Positions 59,374 through 64,000 of a DNA stretch of 64,000 nt are shown here, piece by piece. A model generated the notes under the pieces. It worked only from the letters and a program-made list of their open reading frames with translations. It was not told the DNA's origin and searched no databases. The stretch's first letter is position 1. Each line of letters starts with the position of its first letter. Position numbers and translations under genes: made by a program. Source of the stretch: Berberis thunbergii. Lineage: Eukaryota; Streptophyta; Magnoliopsida; Ranunculales; Berberidaceae. Location of the stretch: positions 372,001-436,000 of the forward strand of contig QNQO01006264.1 of NCBI GenBank assembly GCA_003290165.1, read 5' to 3'.

Positions 59374-60192
59374 TTACCGATCTCCAGTGCATAATTCTTC
59401 GAGGAGATCTTTAGCACAAAATTCTTTGTTCTTGAACGTTGGCATACCGATCTCCACAAGTATCATTGTTTCGGATCCATATGTGAAGGTGAAAGGGGTT
59501 TCCCTTGTTGAAATTCTTTTTGTCGCTTTGTATGCCCCAAGGTTACCATGCAACTTGGATGTCCACAATCCCTTCGCTACCTCGAGCATTCTTTTGATTG
59601 CTTCCAAGATTGTTCTGTTGGTGACCTCGAATTGTCTATTTGCTTGTGGATGTGTGGGTGCCTAAAAGTGATGCTAGATGTTCAGGTTTTCACATAGCTC
59701 CTTGATCTTCTTGCCTACGAATTATTTTTCGTAGTCCGTGACAATTACCTTTAGGATCCCAAATCTGCATATTATGTATTTCCAAATAAACTTCTCGACT
59801 TGGGTTTCTCCTATCTTTGCTAGGGGTTCTACTTCTACCCACTTAGTGAAGTAATTTACTACTACGAGAAGAAACTTCTTTTTGTCAAACACGAGGAGTG
59901 GTCCAATGATGTCCATTCCCCATTGTGCAAATGGCCAAGGGCTACTCATTGGGATCAGGTTTTGTCCTGGCATGTGAGTATACGGGGCAACTCTTTAGCA
60001 CTTGTCACTTGCTTGAACGAGTTTTTGGGCATCTGCTTGCATTGTTGGCCTATAGTATCCCAGCGTGAGTGCTTTATGAGCTAGCATTCTTCCTCCTGTG
60101 TGATTTCTACATGTACCATGGTGAATTTCTTGTAGGACATATTCAACATCTTCTAGTGAAAGGAACATTAGCAACAAACTCGTGGCAGACAT
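59374..60192 (-). pseudogene. Integrase remnant of the second Tat-type element
   Basis: Minus-strand reading: HHCC-type zinc region with VLQEIHHGTCRNHTGGRMLA and ALTLGYYRPTMQADAQKLV (60190-60000), core WPFAQWGMDIIGPL with YFTKWVEVEPLA (59940-59820) and FGILKVIVTDYEK (59760-59722), then ETPFTFTYGSETMILVEIG (59530-59440). A frame break lies near 59990 and stops separate the last block. The function would be insertion of element cDNA; this copy is broken. Confidence 0.82.
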
Positions 60193-60499
60193 TCTCTACA
60201 GTTTGTTGTTAATCATTGTGTATCGTGCCGCTCGATTTCGTAGTTTTTGGGCTTCCATCTTATCTGTTGGGAGTTTTTCGTTTGATATATACGCGAGGAT
60301 TGGAGTTGTCCAGTTGTTCTTTTTATTTGTGGTGCATGCTTCTTCCACCTGGTTTTCAAGTATGGATCTTATTGGCATCATGCCTAGTGGATTATCATTT
60401 TCTTTAGTTGTTGATGCTTATTTTTCAAGTTCATCGACTCTTTTGTTCTCCATCCTTGCACACTGTTGAATGATCACAATCTGAAAACCTTCTATCAGT

Positions 60500-62550
60500 T
60501 TAGTGGTTTTTTGGTGGTAGGTCTTCATTTAGGCATCTTTGACTTGGAATTCGCCGTTCAATTGATTGATCACAAGTTTGGAATCAGTAACGACACTGAT
60601 GTCTTTTATTCCTAAGTGTTTTGCTAACTGTAGCTCGACTATCACAGCTTCGTACTCGACTTCGTTGTTTGAGGCTTTAAAGTTGAATTTTCTTACATTT
60701 TCTAATGGGACGCCTGCTGAGTGGTACAAGACTAATCCAGTTCCGCTTCTAGCCTCGTTTGATGCTCCGTCACAGCGGAGGATCCATCTATCGGTGATTG
60801 GTTTGTTTTGTTCTTCTTTGTTCTTCTTTGTTCTTACTTTCTACCGGTTGATTGTTTCTCCCTGTGAATTCGGAGATGAAATCCGCCAATGCTTGGGCTT
60901 TGATAGCGGTTTTGGGGGCATAACTAAAATCAAATTGTCCAAGCTTTATTGCCCGTTTCACCATCCTCCCCTATAGATCTGGTTTGTGCAACAGCAACCG
61001 AAGTGGCTGATTGGTCATAATAATGATTGGACGCGCTTGGAAGTATGGTTGTAGTTTTCTTGAAGACATGATCAAGGCGAGCGCCAATTTCTTTAGAGTC
61101 GGATAGTTGATTTTTGCATCCGCAAGTGTTTTGCTGATATAGTATACTGGTTTTGCACGCATTTTCCTCCTTTATTAGCACTGTGACATAGATAAATATA
61201 AATATAGTGTTTCCCCCGTGTTTGGTTTCGTCAGTAACTCTGTGCTCCCCATATATGCTTTTAGATTTTGCAAAGCTTTCTTGCACTCCACATTCCACTC
61301 GAATGTCTTGTTTCCCTTCAAAATTTTGAAGAAAGGTAGACATTTGTACGAGGATTTGGAGATGAATCTGTTCAAGGCCGATCTTCTTCTATTAAGACTT
61401 TGTACGCCTTTTATGTTTCTTGGCGATTGCATTTTGAGAAACGACTGCATCTGCTTCGGGTCGGCCTCAATTCCTCTTTGATTGACCATGTACCTGAGGA
61501 ACTTTCCTGATTCTACTCCAAATGTGCACTTCTTCATATTCAATTTTATTTTATACTTTCACAGTTGGGAGAAGGCATGTTCAAGATTCGTGATGCGGTT
61601 TGCTCAGCGTGAGATTTTAACAAGCATATCGTCAATGTAAACCTCCATCATTTTACGAATTTGATATTTTAACATTCTGTTCACTAGCCGTTGGTACAAT
61701 GCTCCCGCGTTCTTAAATCCGAATGGCGTTACCCGATAACATTATGTACCCCTTTCCATTATAAAATATGTATTTTTGGTTATGAGGGTACATCTATATC
61801 TGATTATACCCGGAGTATGCATCCATAAAGCTGAACAGTTAGTGTTTGGAGGTTGCATCCACTATCTGGTCTATTCGTGGAAGTGGGAAACGGTCTTTTG
61901 GGTGGGTCTTATTCAAATCGGTATAGTCCTTGCATACCCTCCATTTGCTGCCGTTCTTTTTTTTACTAGCTCCATGTTAGCCAACAGTTCAGGTAGTGAG
62001 CTTCTTTTATCATCCTTGCATTAAGTAGGCGGTTTTGTAGTTCTCGTTTATTGCCTGATAATGTTCTAGAACCACCAACCTTCGCTTTTGCCGAACTGGC
62101 TTCTTGTCTAGGTTTACTTGTAATTTGTGAGAAATGACTAACGAGTCTATTCCAACTATGTTTTTCATTATCCATGCAAAAAGCATCCTGATTATCTTTC
62201 AGTAGTTGGATTAGTTGTTTGGCGAGCTCGGGGTGAATCTTTGTGCTAATCCAGACTGCTTTCTTTGCTTCGCTATCTAGGTAGACCATGATCGTTTCTT
62301 TTTTTGGCTGTTCGGTGTTCGGTCGATCACATGGGCGAGTTGGAGATGTATTATCATCTCAGAGGTTGGGATTCGTCTAACTAAGTTGTTGTGAAAACTC
62401 CTCCAATCGTTGCAGTAATTACTATTTTTGGGGAGCTTTTAACGTCGTGTAATGACACTGACGGACCGCTGGTTGATCTCCTTTGAGGAGACTGCATCCA
62501 TTTTGTGTATCCAGGGCCTCCTAAGTAGCATGTTGTGTGCACAAGGAAGT
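60500..62550 (-). pseudogene. Protease end, RT and RNase H remnant of the second Tat-type element
   Basis: Minus-strand frames show a protease-end block NMLLRRPWIHKMDAV (about 62535-62490). RT-connecting segments (62289-61966) follow, then RT thumb text NMKKCTFGVESGKFLRYMV (61543-61480). RNase-H-like blocks are KPVYYISKTLADAKINYPTL (about 61155-61095) and NNEVEYEAVIVELQLAKHLG, with VVTDSKLVINQLNGEF (60690-60545). The latter is the second, cellular-type RNase H (aRNH) expected in Tat elements. RT palm text around 61950-61560 is heavily shifted. Inactive. Confidence 0.72.
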
Positions 62551-64000
62551 CACTACACCACAAATGCTTATTCATAACATTAAAAAAATGCTATTGTAGG
62601 ATATCATAGCGTTTTAGTAAACACTGTGTCTGTCGGAGCTATAATATGCATCGGGTTATTTATAGTGTTTTAGAAACACTATTGTACGTAGGAGCATTTA
62701 TAGCTTTTTTAAAATGCTATTGTTAGGTTGTAATAGCGTTTTAAAAGCTCTATGGTTAAATCTGTAATAGCATTTAAAAAATGCTATTGCTTAGCTTGTA
62801 ATAGCGTTTTAAAAGTGCTATGGTTAACCTGTAATAGTGTTTCTGAAACGTTATTGTATTCCCTCACGTAGCATTTAACAAATGTTATTGTATTAGTTCC
62901 TATAGCGTTTCTGAAGTCTTTTTTTTTTCTATAGCACTCACCACGTGCTATCAAATGACTTTTTATAACACTGATTTCTTTAACTATAGAAGATAATATT
63001 GCATATATTATATGTAAAACATCCAAATGATCCAAAACTAGATATTAATCATGTCATAAACATACGAACTACCATCACGATTTGAATACAATACGATAAA
63101 AATATTATCTCAATGACAACATTGTTCTAAAAAATACTACAATATATCTCAATGAAAATTGATTTCTTCACTCCCACCATTACATGAACTTGCCATAAAG
63201 TTGTTGGGCAACGATACCAATGCTTTGTTTAAATCTTCTCCATAGCCACCCATACCATACTCAGTCTTTCATTCGTTTGGGTAAAAAGTATAAAAAAAGC
63301 ATCAATGAAGAATAGAAGTTTGAAGGGAAGACGTTCCAACAAATCTCCACCCCTAGAAACAATATAAGCCTATAAAAGTCAAAGAGAATAAATCAACTGG
63401 ATATTTAGATAAAATAAATAAATAAAAACCAAAAACGAAAAGTACAACTCTAAGGTATCACAAAGAACTTGATTGATGAGCAGTTTACCGCACAAAGGTG
63501 TGAAAAGGGGTTTTCCAAAGAAGGAACGGTAAGTTGTGAAAATACCTGCACCAGAATCAATCATGTTAGAACTAAGGCATAATTTCGAAATAGCCTAACC
63601 CCAACTGTTATGGTTTTTGACCAAACACTTCTTGAATATAACATCTTTGGCTAGAAGTTAGAGATATAAGTTGGGAGTGCAGATATTGGTATTTTGGTTG
63701 CATTCGAAGAGTTTACCATGAATAGAATTGATAATGGAAAGACCTTGAGCATACAATTCCAATGAAGTATCCAACAAACATGGTAGTTGCAATATCTAAT
63801 TTCAATTCAAGCATTATTTAGTCTAAAACAAAGAAAATAAAGAAAAAACAGCAAGCAAAATAAAGAGTAGAACTCATACATTAGAATATTCAAACTTACG
63901 TTCTTTGCTGAGAATTTGATGGGATGTATTTTGAGAAGTTGACTGATTAAGTGAGAACGAACTTGAAACGACATATTTCAGTTTCGTAGCAGAAATTCTA
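62551..64000 (+). mobile_element. CACTA (En/Spm) transposon terminus, continues past the window
   Basis: Starts CACTACACCACAAATGC, the CACTA-type inverted end. It is followed by about ten subterminal, partly palindromic units (62570-62960) of the kind ATAGCGTTTTAAAAGTGCTAT. No transposase is readable in the 1.4 kb present, and the short ORFs here have no recognisable product. The partner end is outside the window, so the 3-bp TSD cannot be checked. Confidence 0.75.
62570..62960 (+). repeat. Subterminal palindromic repeats of the CACTA element
   Basis: Repeated ATAGC(G/A)TTT...AAA(T/G)GCTAT pairs every 35-45 bp. Such arrays are where CACTA transposases bind in characterised members. Confidence 0.75.

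Larger units (their letters stand above)
53939..62550 (-). mobile_element. Second Tat-type Ty3/gypsy element, minus strand, with antisense ORF
   Basis: Reading on the minus strand from the right: protease end and RT (about 62550-61200), RNase H (about 61200-60500), integrase (about 60190-59374), a tandem-repeat tract (59220-58280), an antisense ORF region (plus strand, 54830-57790), a polypurine tract (GGGGGGGAG at about 54531-54539, minus strand) and the 3' LTR (54526-53939). Gag and 5' LTR are missing: a CACTA terminus starts at 62551 inside the protease/RT linker, so they probably lie beyond it. The order fits the Tat lineage, several of whose members carry such an antisense ORF. Confidence 0.78.

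Overview
The window is nuclear DNA of a flowering plant, most likely a eudicot. The evidence is a nine-exon chaperonin gene with plant-type GT-AG introns, site II (TGGGCC) promoter motifs, and dense layers of plant transposon families. I cannot name the species. Only one gene looks intact and functional: CCT5, the epsilon subunit of the cytosolic chaperonin TRiC/CCT, at 38689-44808 on the minus strand. Almost everything else is mobile DNA, much of it nested, and many boundaries are supported by target-site duplications (TSDs) that can be read directly.

Left part (1-18232). A decayed L1-type LINE on the minus strand (1 to about 10500) is split by a young 5.66-kb Ty3/gypsy chromovirus (3478-9133, 5-bp TSD TTGGA). 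Next come a 3.5-kb LTR-like element (11052-14599) and a 5'-truncated LINE of the same family (14651-17528, 10-bp TSD). Both sit inside a short tandem duplication of host sequence.

Centre (18242-31331). This is the most notable object: a 13.1-kb Mutator-like element with matched terminal inverted repeats and a perfect 9-bp TSD (TTGTTATTA). On the plus strand it carries a FAR1/MuDR-type transposase with a SWIM finger, followed directly by an OTU cysteine-protease domain. Convergent to it on the minus strand is a plant-mobile-domain (PMD, MAIN-like) gene. Between them lie clusters of roughly 65-bp self-complementary repeats. The element has itself been hit by a tRNA-derived SINE and by a 4.7-kb LTR element that splits the PMD reading frame.

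Right-centre (31574-36771). Two copies of the same head-to-tail dimer of short non-autonomous Helitrons lie here, each 1486 bp. Between them are a hAT-type element and a Tourist-like MITE. CCT5 follows, then a PIF/Harbinger-type element (45089-46814) and another hAT-type element (47008-47656).

Right part (47945-64000). A fragment of the LTR family seen at 11052 and 25196 is followed by two Tat-type Ty3/gypsy elements lying tail to tail. The first keeps only LTR, gag and protease. The second is on the minus strand with pol, a 178-bp tandem repeat tract and an antisense ORF, which is interrupted by a small hAT-type insertion. A CACTA transposon terminus begins at 62551 and runs off the window.

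Taken together, a single housekeeping gene sits in a strongly expanded, layered transposon region. All transposon genes seen carry frameshifts or stops in this copy.
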